From Herbiconiux sp. (GTDB lineage Bacteria; Actinomycetota; Actinomycetes; Actinomycetales; Microbacteriaceae), in NCBI RefSeq assembly GCF_004297105.1, contig NZ_SCVE01000016.1, positions 1 to 64,000 of the forward strand: 64,000 nucleotides of DNA, read 5' to 3'. Positions 49,824-60,028 of the stretch are shown one piece after another. Every line of letters starts with the position of its first letter. Within the stretch, counting starts at the first letter, position 1. The translations under genes were made by a program, and so were the position numbers. The notes beneath the pieces were generated by a model. That model was given only the letters and a program-made list of their open reading frames with translations, was not told where the DNA came from and ran no database searches.

Positions 49824-51647
49824 GTGCGCTTTATCTTCGCTATCTTCGCCTTCATCATCGCTACTGCGCTGATCGGCGTCGGCGTCGCGCAACGAACGGT
49901 CTTCCTCCCCCCGAACACGGTCAACGCCACGGTCGACGTGCAGAGCGATGCGCCCTACGTGATGATCGACTCCGACACCCTTCAGACGCACCCCGGAAAG
50001 CAGACCCTCGTCCTCTCCGGTGCCGGCACCATCTTCGCCGCCTACGGCCGCACCTCCGACGTCGAGGCGTGGTTGAATGGCGCCTCCTACGACACCATCG
50101 GCTATGACTCCACCACCGGCAACCTCACCTCGACCACGGTCGAGGCGGATGCGGATGGGGCCGACAACGTGGCGAGCGGCTCGGCGAACCCGGCCGGCAG
50201 CGACCTGTGGCTCGAGGAATTCACGAGCACCGACGCCATGTACCGAACGGTGAACCTGCCCGCCGGCTACTCCGTCATCATCGCCTCCGACGGCACGTCG
50301 CCTGCGCCCACCAACATCAAGCTCTCGTGGCCGATCGCGAACGCCACCCCGTGGGTCGGCCCATTGCTGGTCGCCGGCGTCGTCTTCCTGCTCGCAGGTC
50401 TCGTGCTCCTCGTTCTCGGGCTGCTGCACATGCGCCGCTCGCAGCGTCCGCGGCGTAAACCTCCCGCACTGCCGAAGGGCAAGCGATTCTCGGCCTCGCG
50501 CACCAACGCGATCGAATCGAGCGTGAAGCGAGGGCGACGGTCGATCGCCCCGTTCGTCGCTGTTCCGATGGCGCTGGCCTCGGTACTGGCGTTCAGCGGA
50601 TGCTCGGCCGACTACTGGCCGCAGGCCGCCCCGGCGGCAACCGACACCGCCACGGCGACCCCCGTGGCCGATGCCACCGCCGATCCGAACTCCACCACCG
50701 CGCCCACCGCTGCCGCCGAGCCCACGGTGGCTGTCGACGAGTCGGAGCCCGCGCCCGCGGTCACCCAGGCGCAGCTCGAGACCATCGTGTCGCAGATCTC
50801 CTCGGTGACGGCAGAGGCGGATGCGGCGTCGAGCGCCGACACCCTGGCCAACCGCTTCGAGGGCCCCGCTCTCGAGCTGCGCTCGGCCACCTACGCCATC
50901 CGCGCCGGCTACCCCGAGTACCCGGCTCCACAAGCGATCCCCGCGGGACCGCTGCAGGTCGTGCTGCCGCAAGCGTCCAATTCCTGGCCGAAGACCGTGT
51001 TCACCATCGTGCAGGGCACCGACACGACCGTGCCGCCCGTGGCACTCATGCTCGTGCAGGACACCCCGCGAGCGAACTACAAGGTCTATTACGAGATCAC
51101 GCTCGAGCCCGACACGAGCCTGCCGCCGGTGGCTGCCGCGAGCGTGGGCACCACCCGGCTCGCGCCCGACACGAAGCTGCTGCAGATGACCCCGGACCAG
51201 CTCAAGACGGCCTACGCCGACATCCTGTCGGTGGGCGACTCGAGCCAGTACATCGACCAGATCGATGCCACGGGCGACTCGCTGCGCACGCAGGTGGGCG
51301 CCCAGTACAAGGCCGACAAGAAGGCGGGACTGCCCTCCACGGCCACGATCGACTTCGCGCAGGTGGCCGGCACAGGTCAGAGCATCGCGCTCGCCACGAG
51401 TGAGTCGGGCGCCCTGGTGGCGGTCGATCTCCGCGAGTCGGAGACGGTCAAGCCGGTCGAATCCGGTGCCACGGTGAGCCCCGAGGGTGCGGTGAAGGCG
51501 CTCTCCGGTGTGTCCGAGACCGCGAAGGGTGCCGAGGCGATCTACGGCTACCAGCTGTTGTTCTACATCCCGCCGTCGGGAGACCCGGGCAAGGCCCAGC
51601 TGCTGGGCTTCACCCAGGGCCTCGTTCAAGCGAAGGAACTGCCATGA
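49824..51647 (+). CDS. Membrane protein fused to a lipoprotein-like domain (DUF8094-type), function unknown
   Basis: A 607-residue protein with an unusual plan: N-terminal membrane segment (3-22), an exported domain (about 25-175), a second segment (178-201), a very basic linker (203-238), and then a third hydrophobic stretch that ends in a lipobox-like LAFSGC with Cys260, followed by a Thr/Ala/Pro-rich linker and a 300-residue C-terminal domain predicted outside the membrane. The internal lipobox would allow cleavage and release of the second half as a lipoprotein. The frame has no break. The GTG at 49824 follows CAGGAG by five bases; a TTG at 49809 is less likely. It overlaps the thioredoxin-TPR gene by four bases. 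Confidence 0.8.
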   Translation: MRFIFAIFAFIIATALIGVGVAQRTVFLPPNTVNATVDVQSDAPYVMIDSDTLQTHPGKQTLVLSGAGTIFAAYGRTSDVEAWLNGASYDTIGYDSTTGNLTSTTVEADADGADNVASGSANPAGSDLWLEEFTSTDAMYRTVNLPAGYSVIIASDGTSPAPTNIKLSWPIANATPWVGPLLVAGVVFLLAGLVLLVLGLLHMRRSQRPRRKPPALPKGKRFSASRTNAIESSVKRGRRSIAPFVAVPMALASVLAFSGCSADYWPQAAPAATDTATATPVADATADPNSTTAPTAAAEPTVAVDESEPAPAVTQAQLETIVSQISSVTAEADAASSADTLANRFEGPALELRSATYAIRAGYPEYPAPQAIPAGPLQVVLPQASNSWPKTVFTIVQGTDTTVPPVALMLVQDTPRANYKVYYEITLEPDTSLPPVAAASVGTTRLAPDTKLLQMTPDQLKTAYADILSVGDSSQYIDQIDATGDSLRTQVGAQYKADKKAGLPSTATIDFAQVAGTGQSIALATSESGALVAVDLRESETVKPVESGATVSPEGAVKALSGVSETAKGAEAIYGYQLLFYIPPSGDPGKAQLLGFTQGLVQAKELP

Positions 51648-52639
51648 GCATGATCCCTCCCTCCGCCGCGAACCTCCGTGGTGCTGTCGACCTGTCGTCG
51701 CTCGTGAACCGGGCGAACGCGCCGGCGCAGGGCGTCGGTGCTCCCGGAGTCGGCACGGGTGCGCCCTCCGGTGCCCCCGGTTCTTCTGCGGGCGCCCCCG
51801 CCGGTGCCGTGCCGAGCCTGGTGTTCGACGGCACGGATGCGAACTTCACCCAGTTCATCGAGCTCTCGAACACGCTCCCCGTGATCGTCGACCTCAAGGC
51901 CGAGTGGGCCGAGGCGAGCAAGGAGCTCAGCGCCATCCTCGTGAAGGTGGTCACGGAGTACGCCGGGCGTCTGCTTCTCGTCGGAGTCGAGGCACAGGAG
52001 AACCCTCAGCTCGCCCAGGCCTTCCAGGCCCAGTCGGTGCCCACGGTCGCCGCCCTCGTCGGCGGTCGCCCCGTCTCCCTCTTCCAGGGGTCGTACCCCG
52101 AGGAGGAGGTGCGTGCGGTGGTCGAGCAGGTGCTGCAGCTCGCGGCCCAGAACGGCGTCACCGGCACGGTGACGGTGGAGGGTGCCGGCCCGGATGCGGC
52201 TGCCACCGAGCCGGTCGAAGAGCCTCTGCCCCCGCACCACGCCGAGGCCTACGACGCGATCGCCCGGGGCGACTACGCCACCGCCATCGCCGAGTACCAG
52301 ACGGCGATCGCCCAGAACCCCCGCGACGACCTCGCCGTTGCGGGCCTCGCCCAGGTCAAGCTGCTGGCCCGTCTCGACGGCAAGACCCTCGACGACATCC
52401 GTACGGCTGCGGCGGCGAACCCCGACGACCTCGAGGCCCAGCTGGCCGTGGCCGACCTCGACCTCTCGGGCGGCCACATCGACGACGCCTTCGACCGCCT
52501 TCTGACACTCTTTCCGACGCAGGACGCCGACGGCAAGACCGCCATCCGCACCCGGCTCCTGGAGCTGTTCGAGGTCGTGGGCACCGATGACCCGCGTGTG
52601 GCGGCGGCACGGCGGCGTCTCACCATGTTGCTTTATTAG
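51644..52639 (+). CDS. Thioredoxin-like/TPR co-chaperone (YbbN/CnoX family) lacking the CxxC motif
   Basis: A 331-residue cytoplasmic protein: a Gly/Ala/Pro-rich N-terminal segment (25-58), a thioredoxin fold (60-165) with a normal cis-Pro motif AQSVPTVAAL, and a C-terminal set of TPR-like helices (AEAYDAIARGDYATAIAEYQ onward). Where thioredoxin has WCGPC this protein has EWAEASK (87-93), so it has no redox dithiol, as in other YbbN relatives with a holdase role. It is translationally coupled (ATGA) to the upstream fusion protein. In many actinobacteria it sits beside glgB, as here. Confidence 0.9.
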   Translation: MSMIPPSAANLRGAVDLSSLVNRANAPAQGVGAPGVGTGAPSGAPGSSAGAPAGAVPSLVFDGTDANFTQFIELSNTLPVIVDLKAEWAEASKELSAILVKVVTEYAGRLLLVGVEAQENPQLAQAFQAQSVPTVAALVGGRPVSLFQGSYPEEEVRAVVEQVLQLAAQNGVTGTVTVEGAGPDAAATEPVEEPLPPHHAEAYDAIARGDYATAIAEYQTAIAQNPRDDLAVAGLAQVKLLARLDGKTLDDIRTAAAANPDDLEAQLAVADLDLSGGHIDDAFDRLLTLFPTQDADGKTAIRTRLLELFEVVGTDDPRVAAARRRLTMLLY

Positions 52640-52717
52640 GCCTCGGGTCATCTTACGGGGCTCGTTGGGTTCGTTCGCGTGAGTGGTGTCTTGGGCTAAC
52701 CCGGAGCTGTGTTCATG

Positions 52718-52829
52718 CCGCGCCGCCGCTTCTGCGGCGCGGGCGACCTGCTGCGCAGTCCGTCGTTCCGTGTCGCTGCGCGGCACGGCCCGGCGGCTGT
52801 GCAGCCCTGGGTCGTCGAGTACGGCCCGC
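52718..52829 (+). repeat. Dispersed intergenic repeat, copy A
   Basis: About 112 bases that are clearly homologous to 63756-63870 on the other strand. Shared blocks include CCGCGCCGCCGC, CTGCGGCGCGGGCGAC, CCGTCGTTCC and GTCGCTGCGCGGC. The 5' part folds as CCGCGCCGC/GCGGCGCGG. It lies 78 bases downstream of the ybbN-type gene, in sense orientation. Confidence 0.8.
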
Positions 52830-52875
52830 GGTTTGCACTCGCGCGACTGAGGTCGCGGTGGAACCCGGAGCGCAG

Positions 52876-52958
52876 CGAAGGGCCGTGGATGGTGGTTCTC
52901 CGCCGCCTTTCAGCTCCGCTGAACCCTTAGGCGGAGAGCCACCATCCAGGGCCCTTCG
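52876..52958. repeat. Long inverted repeat next to glgB 3' end
   Basis: Arms 52876-52904 and 52930-52958 (29 bases each) are complementary except at two positions. The 25-base centre contains a further hairpin, TTCAG-CTCCG-CTGAA. The structure begins six bases after the glgB stop and may act as a bidirectional terminator, but its length and near-perfect arms also fit a MITE-like element. Confidence 0.85.
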
Positions 52959-52964
52959 CGTCCC

Positions 52965-55184
52965 CTACGCCTTACGCGGCTTCAAGTAGAGAGCGGCGAG
53001 GGGCGGCAGCGTCAGCTCGACGGAGGCGGGGCGGCCCGACCAGGGGACGTACTCCGCCTCGACGGAGCCGTAGTTGCCCACGCCCGACCCGCCGTACTCC
53101 ACGGCGTCGGTGTTCACGAGCTCGTCCCAGCGGCCGCCGAACGGCAGCCCGACCCGGTACGGGCCCACGGGGTTGCCCGAGAAATTCATCAGGATGGCGA
53201 TGGGGTTGCCCTCCGAATCCCAGCGCAGGAACGACACGAGGTTCTGCGCCGCCGAGCCCCCGTCGATCCACTCGAAGCCCGCCGGCTCGTTGTCGAGCGC
53301 CCAGAGCGCCGGGTTCTCCTTGTAGACCGTGTTCAGCCGCGACACGAGCCCCAGGAGCTTCTGGTGCACCGGCTGGTCGAGGATCCACCAGTCGAGTCCG
53401 CGCTCCTCGCTCCACTCCGACGGCTGCCCGAACTCCTGCCCCATGAAGAGCAGCTGCTTGCCCGGATGCGCCCACATGAACCCGAGGTACGCCCGCAGGT
53501 TGGCGAGCTTCTGCCAGTGATCGCCGGGCATCTTGTGCAGCAGCGAGCCCTTGCCGTGCACGACCTCGTCGTGCGAGATCGGCAGCATGAAGTTCTCGCT
53601 GAAGGCGTAGAGGAACGAGAACGTGATCTCGCCGTGGTGGTAGGCGCGGTACATCGGATCCTGCTCGATGTACTGCAGGGTGTCGTGCATCCATCCCATG
53701 TTCCACTTCATGCCGAACCCGAGCCCGCCGCGGCTCGTGGCGTGCGTGACGCCCGGCCAGGAGGTGGACTCCTCGGCGATCATCACGATGCCGGGGTACT
53801 TGCGGTAGGCCGTGGCGTTGACCTCTTGCAGCATGCTGATGGCCTCGAGGTTCTCGCGCCCGCCGTACTGGTTGGGCAGCCACTCGCCGTCTTTGCGGGA
53901 GTAGTCGAGATAGAGCATCGAGGCGACGGCATCGACCCTGAGCCCGTCGATGTGGAACTCCTCGAGCCAGTACAGCGCATTGGCCACGAGGAAGTTGCGC
54001 ACCTGCGAGTTGCCGAAGTCGAACACGAGCGTGCCCCAGTCGGGCTGCTCACCGCGACGCGGGTCGGAGTGCTCGTAGAGCGCCTGACCGTCGAACTGCG
54101 CGAGGGCCCACTCGTCCTTGGGGAAGTGGCCCGGAACCCAGTCGACCAGCACCCCGAAGCCGGCTTGGTGCAGCCGGTCGATGAGGTACCGGAGGTCATC
54201 CGGGTTGCCGAAGCGTGCGCTCGGGGCGTAGTAGCCGGTGACCTGGTACCCCCACGAGCCGCCGAACGGATGCTCCGCCAGCGGCATGAACTCCACGTGC
54301 GAGAACCCGAGGTGCTGCAGGTAGGGAATGAGCTCGTCGGCCAGCGCGCGGTAGTCGAGCCCCAGCTTCCACGAGCCGACGTGCATCTCGTAGACGCTCA
54401 TGGGGTTGGTGTGGGGGTTCGTGGCGGCCCTCGTGGTCATCCACTCGTCATCGCCCCACTCGTAGGCGCTGGTGCCGATCACGGATGCCGTCAACGGCGG
54501 CACCTCGGTGCGGCGCGCCATGGGGTCGGCTCGGCTGACCCATCGGCCGTCCTGCGTGAGGATCTCGAACTTGTAGTTGCTGCCGGCCGACAGGGCGGGG
54601 ATGAACAGCTCCCACACGCCGGTGCTGCCGAGGCTGCGCATCGAGTGCCGCACCCCGTCCCACCCGTTGAAGTCACCGATGACGCGCACGGCCTGGGCGT
54701 GCGGCGCCCAGACGGCGAAGGCGGTGCCGGCGGTGAGGGAGTCGACGCCGGAGACCTCTTCGACGCGCGATCCGAGCACCTCCCAGAGCTTCTCGTGCCG
54801 GCCCTCGCCGATGAGGTGGAGGTCGAGCTCTCCGAGCGTGGGGGCGTAGCGGTAGGGATCATCCGCCGTCCACACCGCGCCGTCGTCGTAGCGGGCCTCG
54901 ATCTCGTAGTCGTTGAGCCCGGTGAGGGTGAAGCCCTGCCAGATACCCCCGTACAGGTGAGTGAGCTGCGCGCGGGCGCCATTCGAGAGGACCGCGCTCA
55001 CCTCGCTCGCGAGGGGACGGAGGGTGCGGATGACCGTGATCGGGTCGGAGACGCCCTCGGCGTTCACGAGATGCTGCCCGAGCACCTCGTGCGGGTTGTA
55101 GTACGAGCCGGTCGCGACTCGCTGGAGCACGTCGAGCGGGATCTCGGGCAGGGTGAGAGCGGTGTCGCCGTCGGGAAGAGCCAT
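52965..55184 (-). CDS. glgB: 1,4-alpha-glucan branching enzyme
   Basis: A 739-residue GH13 enzyme that creates alpha-1,6 branches in glycogen. An N-terminal extra domain (1-120), a CBM48 module ([20 protein letters not shown], 156-175) and the catalytic barrel are complete. The catalytic residues are Asp418 (GLRVDAV), Glu471 (MIAEEST) and Asp539 ([10 protein letters not shown]). The ATG overlaps the glgE stop by one base (TGATG), so glgE-glgB form one translationally coupled operon. Branching supplies new non-reducing ends for GlgE. Confidence 0.98.
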   Translation of the reverse strand: MALPDGDTALTLPEIPLDVLQRVATGSYYNPHEVLGQHLVNAEGVSDPITVIRTLRPLASEVSAVLSNGARAQLTHLYGGIWQGFTLTGLNDYEIEARYDDGAVWTADDPYRYAPTLGELDLHLIGEGRHEKLWEVLGSRVEEVSGVDSLTAGTAFAVWAPHAQAVRVIGDFNGWDGVRHSMRSLGSTGVWELFIPALSAGSNYKFEILTQDGRWVSRADPMARRTEVPPLTASVIGTSAYEWGDDEWMTTRAATNPHTNPMSVYEMHVGSWKLGLDYRALADELIPYLQHLGFSHVEFMPLAEHPFGGSWGYQVTGYYAPSARFGNPDDLRYLIDRLHQAGFGVLVDWVPGHFPKDEWALAQFDGQALYEHSDPRRGEQPDWGTLVFDFGNSQVRNFLVANALYWLEEFHIDGLRVDAVASMLYLDYSRKDGEWLPNQYGGRENLEAISMLQEVNATAYRKYPGIVMIAEESTSWPGVTHATSRGGLGFGMKWNMGWMHDTLQYIEQDPMYRAYHHGEITFSFLYAFSENFMLPISHDEVVHGKGSLLHKMPGDHWQKLANLRAYLGFMWAHPGKQLLFMGQEFGQPSEWSEERGLDWWILDQPVHQKLLGLVSRLNTVYKENPALWALDNEPAGFEWIDGGSAAQNLVSFLRWDSEGNPIAILMNFSGNPVGPYRVGLPFGGRWDELVNTDAVEYGGSGVGNYGSVEAEYVPWSGRPASVELTLPPLAALYLKPRKA

Positions 55185-57328
55185 CAGGAAGTGCCGCTTT
55201 CGTCGTGGATCACGTGGAGGATGTGCGCCGGCTGCGTGAACGCATCCAGCCGCACGTAGTTGTGGGCCGACCACTCCCAGGTGTGCTCGCTGAGCCGGTC
55301 GGTGACCGTGAAGGTCGAGTCGGCGGGAAGGCCGAGCAGCTCGAGGTCGAGGTGCACGGTGGTCTCGCGCACGGAGTGCGGGTCGACATTCACCACGACG
55401 AGGAGCGTGTCGGCCCGGCCGGTGCCGGTGAACTCCGCGTCGAGGTGCTTGGAGTAGACCACGATCGAGTCGTCGTCGCTGCCGTGGAAGCGCAGGTTGC
55501 GCAGCTGGCCGAGGGCCGGATGCGACCGCCTGATCGCGTTGAGCAGCGTGATGTCGGCGGCGATCGACCGGCCGTCGGCCTCGGCGGTTGCGAAGTCGCG
55601 CGCCTTGTACTCGTACTTCTCGTTGTCGATGTTCTCCTCGGCGCCGGGGCGCGCGACGTTCTCGATGAGCTCGTAGCCCGAGTACACGCCCCAGGTGGGT
55701 GCGCCGGTGGCGGCGAGCACTGCGCGGATGCGATAGGCGGGCCTCCCGCCGAACTGCAGGTATTCGGTGAGGATGTCGGGCGTGTTCACGAAGAGATTGG
55801 GGCGGAAGAAGGCATCCGTCTCCTGCGAGATGCTCGTGAAGAACTCCTCGATCTCCGGTCTCGTGTTGCGCCAGGTGAAGTAGGTGTACGACTGCTGGAA
55901 GCCCACCTTCGCGAGCCCCTGCATGGGGGCGGGCCGGGTGAAGGCCTCGGCGAGGAACACGACCTCGGGGTGTGCGGTGTTGACCTCGTGAATCACCCAC
56001 TCCCAGAAGTCGAGCGGCTTCGTGTGCGGGTTGTCGACGCGGAAGATGTGCACGCCGAGCCCGATCCAGTACTCGAGGATGCGCAGCGCCTCGGCGCGGA
56101 TGCCCTGGGGGTCGTTGTCGAAGTTGATCGGGTAGATGTCCTGATACTTCTTCGGCGGGTTCTCGGCGTAGGCGATGGAGCCGTCCGGCAGGGTGGTGAA
56201 CCACTCCGGATGCTCGGTCACCCACGGGTGGTCGGGTGACGCCTGGAGCGCGAAGTCGAGGGCGATCTCGAGGCCGGCCTTGTCCGCGGCGGCCAGGAAG
56301 GTTCTGAAGTCGGACTCCGTGCCGAGGTCGGGGTGGATCGCGTCGTGTCCGCCGGCGGCTCCGCCGATGGCCCACGGCGATCCCGGGTCACCCGGCTGCG
56401 GGTCGAGGGTGTTGTTGCGGCCCTTGCGGTAGGCCTCACCGATGGGGTGGATGGGCGGCAGGTAGAGCACGTCGAAGCCCATGGCCGCCACCTCGGGGAG
56501 GCGCTCGGTGGCCGTCGTGAAAGTACCGCTCACCCAGCTGCCATCCGCCTTCTGCGTCGCGCCCACGGAGCGGGGGAAGAACTCGTACCAGGCGCCGGAG
56601 CCTGCCCGGGTGCGTTCGACGCGGAGCGGATGCCACGCGGAGTAGGTGACGAGACTCTGAGCAGGGTGCGCGTGCAGGGCCTCCGCGACGGCGGGGGAGT
56701 AGGCGGCGGCGAGGCGCTCGGCCTGCGGCCCGGCCGTCTCGGAGAGGGTCGCGGCGACACCGGCGAAGAGCTCGCGGGTGTCGGCGGAGCGCTCCGCGTC
56801 GGAGGCGAGGCGGCTGAACAACTGGGCGCCGATCGCGAACATCAGATCGACGTCGATGCCCGCGGCGATCTTCACCGTGGCGTTGTGCTCCCAGGTTGCG
56901 TAGTCGTCGGAGTAGGCGCGGATGCGGTACCGCCAGTCGCCCTCCGCCGTCACCTGCGCCAGTCCGCGCCACTCGTCGTCCCAGCTGTAGGTGCGGGTGA
57001 GGGCGCGATCGATCACCGTGCCGTCGGGCGCCTCGAGCTCGAGGTGGGCGCCCACGGCGTCGTGACCCTCACGGAACACGGTGGCGCCGAACGGGATGAC
57101 TTCGCCCACGAAGCCCTTCGCCGCCCACCGGCCGCCGTCGACCTGGGGGAAGACGTCGATGATGGGGATGCGCCCGATCGCGGGGGTGAAGGGTGCGGGA
57201 GCCGCATCCGGAACCGGGATCGTGGGAGACGGCGGGGCCGCCTCCGCCTTTGTCGGTGCGGGCTCGGGGGCGACGGGCGCGGGCTTCGAAGCCGGTGCCG
57301 CCGCAGATTTCTTGCGCGTAGCTGCCAC
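55184..57328 (-). CDS. glgE: Alpha-1,4-glucan:maltose-1-phosphate maltosyltransferase
   Basis: A 714-residue GH13_3 enzyme that transfers maltosyl units from maltose-1-phosphate to alpha-glucan. Family landmarks are [40 protein letters not shown], the nucleophile Asp432 in [10 protein letters not shown] and the acid/base Glu461 in [10 protein letters not shown]. The first 47 residues are a Lys/Ala/Pro-rich tail, probably disordered. It heads the glgE-glgB operon. The enzymes that make maltose-1-phosphate (TreS, Mak/Pep2) are not in this window. Confidence 0.97.
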   Translation of the reverse strand: MAATRKKSAAAPASKPAPVAPEPAPTKAEAAPPSPTIPVPDAAPAPFTPAIGRIPIIDVFPQVDGGRWAAKGFVGEVIPFGATVFREGHDAVGAHLELEAPDGTVIDRALTRTYSWDDEWRGLAQVTAEGDWRYRIRAYSDDYATWEHNATVKIAAGIDVDLMFAIGAQLFSRLASDAERSADTRELFAGVAATLSETAGPQAERLAAAYSPAVAEALHAHPAQSLVTYSAWHPLRVERTRAGSGAWYEFFPRSVGATQKADGSWVSGTFTTATERLPEVAAMGFDVLYLPPIHPIGEAYRKGRNNTLDPQPGDPGSPWAIGGAAGGHDAIHPDLGTESDFRTFLAAADKAGLEIALDFALQASPDHPWVTEHPEWFTTLPDGSIAYAENPPKKYQDIYPINFDNDPQGIRAEALRILEYWIGLGVHIFRVDNPHTKPLDFWEWVIHEVNTAHPEVVFLAEAFTRPAPMQGLAKVGFQQSYTYFTWRNTRPEIEEFFTSISQETDAFFRPNLFVNTPDILTEYLQFGGRPAYRIRAVLAATGAPTWGVYSGYELIENVARPGAEENIDNEKYEYKARDFATAEADGRSIAADITLLNAIRRSHPALGQLRNLRFHGSDDDSIVVYSKHLDAEFTGTGRADTLLVVVNVDPHSVRETTVHLDLELLGLPADSTFTVTDRLSEHTWEWSAHNYVRLDAFTQPAHILHVIHDESGTS

Positions 57329-57393
57329 ACCTCAGACCCTACCGACTTAGGGGTGCCCTGCAAGGTGTTCACAGTCTGGAAACCGGACTGGCC

Positions 57394-57399
57394 TAGGCT
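57394..57399 (+). promoter_or_regulatory. -10 element of the glgP promoter (TAGGCT)
   Basis: TAGGCT in the 113-base divergent gap between glgE and glgP. Transcription from here gives a leader of about 36 bases that contains AAGGAG, eight bases before the glgP GTG. Confidence 0.5.
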
Positions 57400-57441
57400 G
57401 GCGGGGTTGGTCGGAGCATCCCCGAATAAGGAGTCCATCGC

Positions 57442-60027
57442 GTGAAGGCGATTCGCAGGTTCATCGTCCGTTCCGTTCTGCCCGAGTCGTTGTCGGCGCT
57501 CGGGGAACTCGCCGCGAACCTGCGCTGGGCGTGGCACCAGCCCACGCGGCAGATCTTCGCGCACATCTCGCCCGACGACTGGCGAGCGACGCTCGGCGAC
57601 CCGGTCGCTCTCCTGGGTGCCGTGAGCCCCGAGCGGCTCGAGCAGCTCGCCGGCGACGCCGGGTTCGTGGCCTGGGCGAACAGCCTGCGCGACGACCTGG
57701 CCGCCTACCTCCGCGAACCGCGCTGGTACCAGGGTCTCGAGAGCCCGCGCCCCCGCTCCATCGGCTACTTCTCGCCCGAGTTCGGCATCGCCGCGGCGCT
57801 GCCGCAGTACTCGGGCGGTCTCGGCATCCTCGCGGGCGATCACCTCAAGGCGGCCTCCGACCTCGGTGTTCCGATCATCGGCGTGGGCCTCTTCTACCGC
57901 TCGGGCTACTTCTCGCAGTCGATCTCGCGCGACGGCTGGCAGGAGGAGAGCTACCCCGTGCTCGACCCCGACGGTCTCCCGCTCTCGGTGCTGCGCCTCG
58001 CCGACGGCACCCCCGCGCAGATCGTGCTCGCGCTGCCCGACGGTCGCGCGCTCTACGCCCGCATCTGGCAGGCCCAGGTGGGCCGGGTGCGCCTGCTCCT
58101 GCTCGACACCGACATCCCCGACAACGACGACGACCTGCGCAGCGTCACCGACCGGCTCTACGGCGGAGGCGGCGAGCACCGCCTGCTGCAGGAGCTGCTG
58201 CTCGGCATCGGCGGCGTGCGCGCCCTCGAGGTGGTGGCCGAACTGACGGATTCGCCGATGCCCGAGGTCTACCACACCAATGAGGGCCACGCCGGGTTTC
58301 TCGGCCTCGAGCGCATCTCGCAGCTCATCGGTGGCGGGCTCTCGTTCGATGAGGCGCTGCAGGTGGTGCGCGCGGGAACCGTGTTCACCACGCACACGCC
58401 CGTTCCGGCGGGCATCGACCGCTTCGACCGGTCGCTCGTGGAGCGGTATTTCTCCACCGACATGCTGCCGGGGCTGGATGTCGCGAACGTGCTCGCCCTG
58501 GGTGCCGAGGACTACGACGGCGGCGCCGCCGACATGTTCAACATGGCCGTGATGGGCCTCCGGCTCGGTCAGCGTGCCAACGGTGTGTCGAAGCTGCACG
58601 GCGACGTGAGCCGAGGCATGTTCGCGGGGCTCTGGCCGGGATTCGACCGTGCGGAGGTGCCGATCACCTCGGTGACGAACGGCGTGCACGCTCCCACCTG
58701 GACCGATCCGCTGCTGCAGGAGCTCGCGCGCACGAAGCTCGGCACCGGTGACACCACCACGGCCGACTGGGCCTCCGACGCGGTGACGGATGCGGAGCTC
58801 TGGGCGGTTCGTGGCGACATGCGCCGCCAGCTCGTGCACGACGCCCGACGCCGGGTGACCGAGGCCTGGCGCGAGCAGAGCCCCGACTCCATCCCGCCGT
58901 CGTGGTACCAGAGCCTACTCGACCCCGAGGTGCTCACCATCGGCTTCGCCCGGCGCGTGCCCACCTACAAGCGGCTCACCCTGATGCTGCACGACCCCGC
59001 GCGACTGAAGTCGATCCTGCTGAATCCCGAGCGGCCAATCCAGCTCGTGATCGCCGGCAAGTCGCACCCGGCCGATGACGAGGGCAAGCGACTCATCCAG
59101 AAACTGGTGCAGTTCGCGGCCGACCCCGAGGTGCGGCGGCGCATCGTCTTCCTGCCGAACTACGACATCGGCATGGCGCAGCTGCTCTACCCGGGAACGG
59201 ATGTGTGGCTCAACAACCCGTTGCGTCCGCTCGAGGCGTGCGGCACATCCGGTATGAAGGCCGCGCTCAACGGCGGGCTCAATCTCTCGATCCTCGATGG
59301 CTGGTGGAACGAGTACTTCGACGGCGAGAACGGCTGGGCGATTCCCACCGCGGACTCGGCCGGAGATGCCGCCGAGCGCGACGCCCTCGAGGCGGAGGCG
59401 CTCTACGACCTCATGGAGAACCAGGTGGCGCCGCGGTTCTACGACCGCAACGCCGACGGCATCCCTGAGCACTGGATGCAGTCGATCCGGCACACCCTCG
59501 CCACCCTCTCGCCCGAACTCAGCGCCGAGCGGATGGTGCGCGAGTACGTCGAGCGGCTCTACATCCCGGCCGCCGAGGCGGAGCGGGCGATGACCGCCGA
59601 CGACCACGAGGCGGCGCGCGAGCTGTCGGTGTGGAAGGAACGCGTGCGGTCGGCGTGGCCGGGCGTCTCCGTGGTGCATGTGGAGTCGGGCGGGCTCGAC
59701 GACACCCCGCAGGTGGGCGACGTGCTGCACGTGCGCGCGCACATCCAGCTCGGTTCGCTGGAGCCGGCGGATGTCGCGGTGGAGGTGGTCTACGGGCACG
59801 CCGTGCACGGCGACGAGCTGTCGGACGCAGCCACCGTGGAGCTCACGACCCCCCACACCGCGGCGGCGCCCTCCGACGGATCGGGCTCCTCGGGCCTCGA
59901 CCGCGTGTACTCGGGCACCGTGCACCTCGCCCGGGCGGGTTCGTTCGGCTACACCGTGCGCGTGGTTCCGAAGCATCCCGACCTCGCCTCCCCGGCCGAA
60001 CTCGGCCTGCTCGCCGTGGCCCGGTGA
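57442..60027 (+). CDS. glgP: Alpha-glucan (glycogen/maltodextrin) phosphorylase
   Basis: An 861-residue GT35 phosphorylase of the actinobacterial alpha-glucan phosphorylase type, which releases glucose-1-phosphate from glycogen ends. Landmarks: SIGYFSPEFGIAAALPQYSG, TNEGHAGFLGLERI, FTTHTPVPAGIDRF and the pyridoxal-phosphate lysine region GTSGMKAALNGGLNLSILDG. A C-terminal beta-domain of about 130 residues carries a Ser/Gly-rich loop. It is divergent from glgE-glgB, so synthesis and breakdown genes share one intergenic control region. GTG start at 57442 behind AAGGAG. Confidence 0.96.
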   Translation: MKAIRRFIVRSVLPESLSALGELAANLRWAWHQPTRQIFAHISPDDWRATLGDPVALLGAVSPERLEQLAGDAGFVAWANSLRDDLAAYLREPRWYQGLESPRPRSIGYFSPEFGIAAALPQYSGGLGILAGDHLKAASDLGVPIIGVGLFYRSGYFSQSISRDGWQEESYPVLDPDGLPLSVLRLADGTPAQIVLALPDGRALYARIWQAQVGRVRLLLLDTDIPDNDDDLRSVTDRLYGGGGEHRLLQELLLGIGGVRALEVVAELTDSPMPEVYHTNEGHAGFLGLERISQLIGGGLSFDEALQVVRAGTVFTTHTPVPAGIDRFDRSLVERYFSTDMLPGLDVANVLALGAEDYDGGAADMFNMAVMGLRLGQRANGVSKLHGDVSRGMFAGLWPGFDRAEVPITSVTNGVHAPTWTDPLLQELARTKLGTGDTTTADWASDAVTDAELWAVRGDMRRQLVHDARRRVTEAWREQSPDSIPPSWYQSLLDPEVLTIGFARRVPTYKRLTLMLHDPARLKSILLNPERPIQLVIAGKSHPADDEGKRLIQKLVQFAADPEVRRRIVFLPNYDIGMAQLLYPGTDVWLNNPLRPLEACGTSGMKAALNGGLNLSILDGWWNEYFDGENGWAIPTADSAGDAAERDALEAEALYDLMENQVAPRFYDRNADGIPEHWMQSIRHTLATLSPELSAERMVREYVERLYIPAAEAERAMTADDHEAARELSVWKERVRSAWPGVSVVHVESGGLDDTPQVGDVLHVRAHIQLGSLEPADVAVEVVYGHAVHGDELSDAATVELTTPHTAAAPSDGSGSSGLDRVYSGTVHLARAGSFGYTVRVVPKHPDLASPAELGLLAVAR

Positions 60028-60028
60028 C

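Larger units (their letters stand above)
52640..52964. other. Non-coding gap between convergent ybbN-type gene and glgB
   Basis: A 325-base region without a believable gene. It holds a dispersed repeat (52718-52829), whose first part is a GC-rich hairpin, and a long near-perfect inverted repeat (52876-52958) just after the glgB stop. Short open frames across it follow the repeats and show no family features. Confidence 0.8.

Noticed and set aside
50568..51647. Separate lipoprotein gene starting at the internal ATG before the lipobox
   Set aside because: No Shine-Dalgarno sequence or promoter is visible at this ATG and the frame is continuous with the upstream part; kept as an alternative in the finding.
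52709..52930. Small open frame over the repeat next to glgB
   Set aside because: It lies entirely in the dispersed repeat and hairpin; the matching frame in copy B is not preserved.
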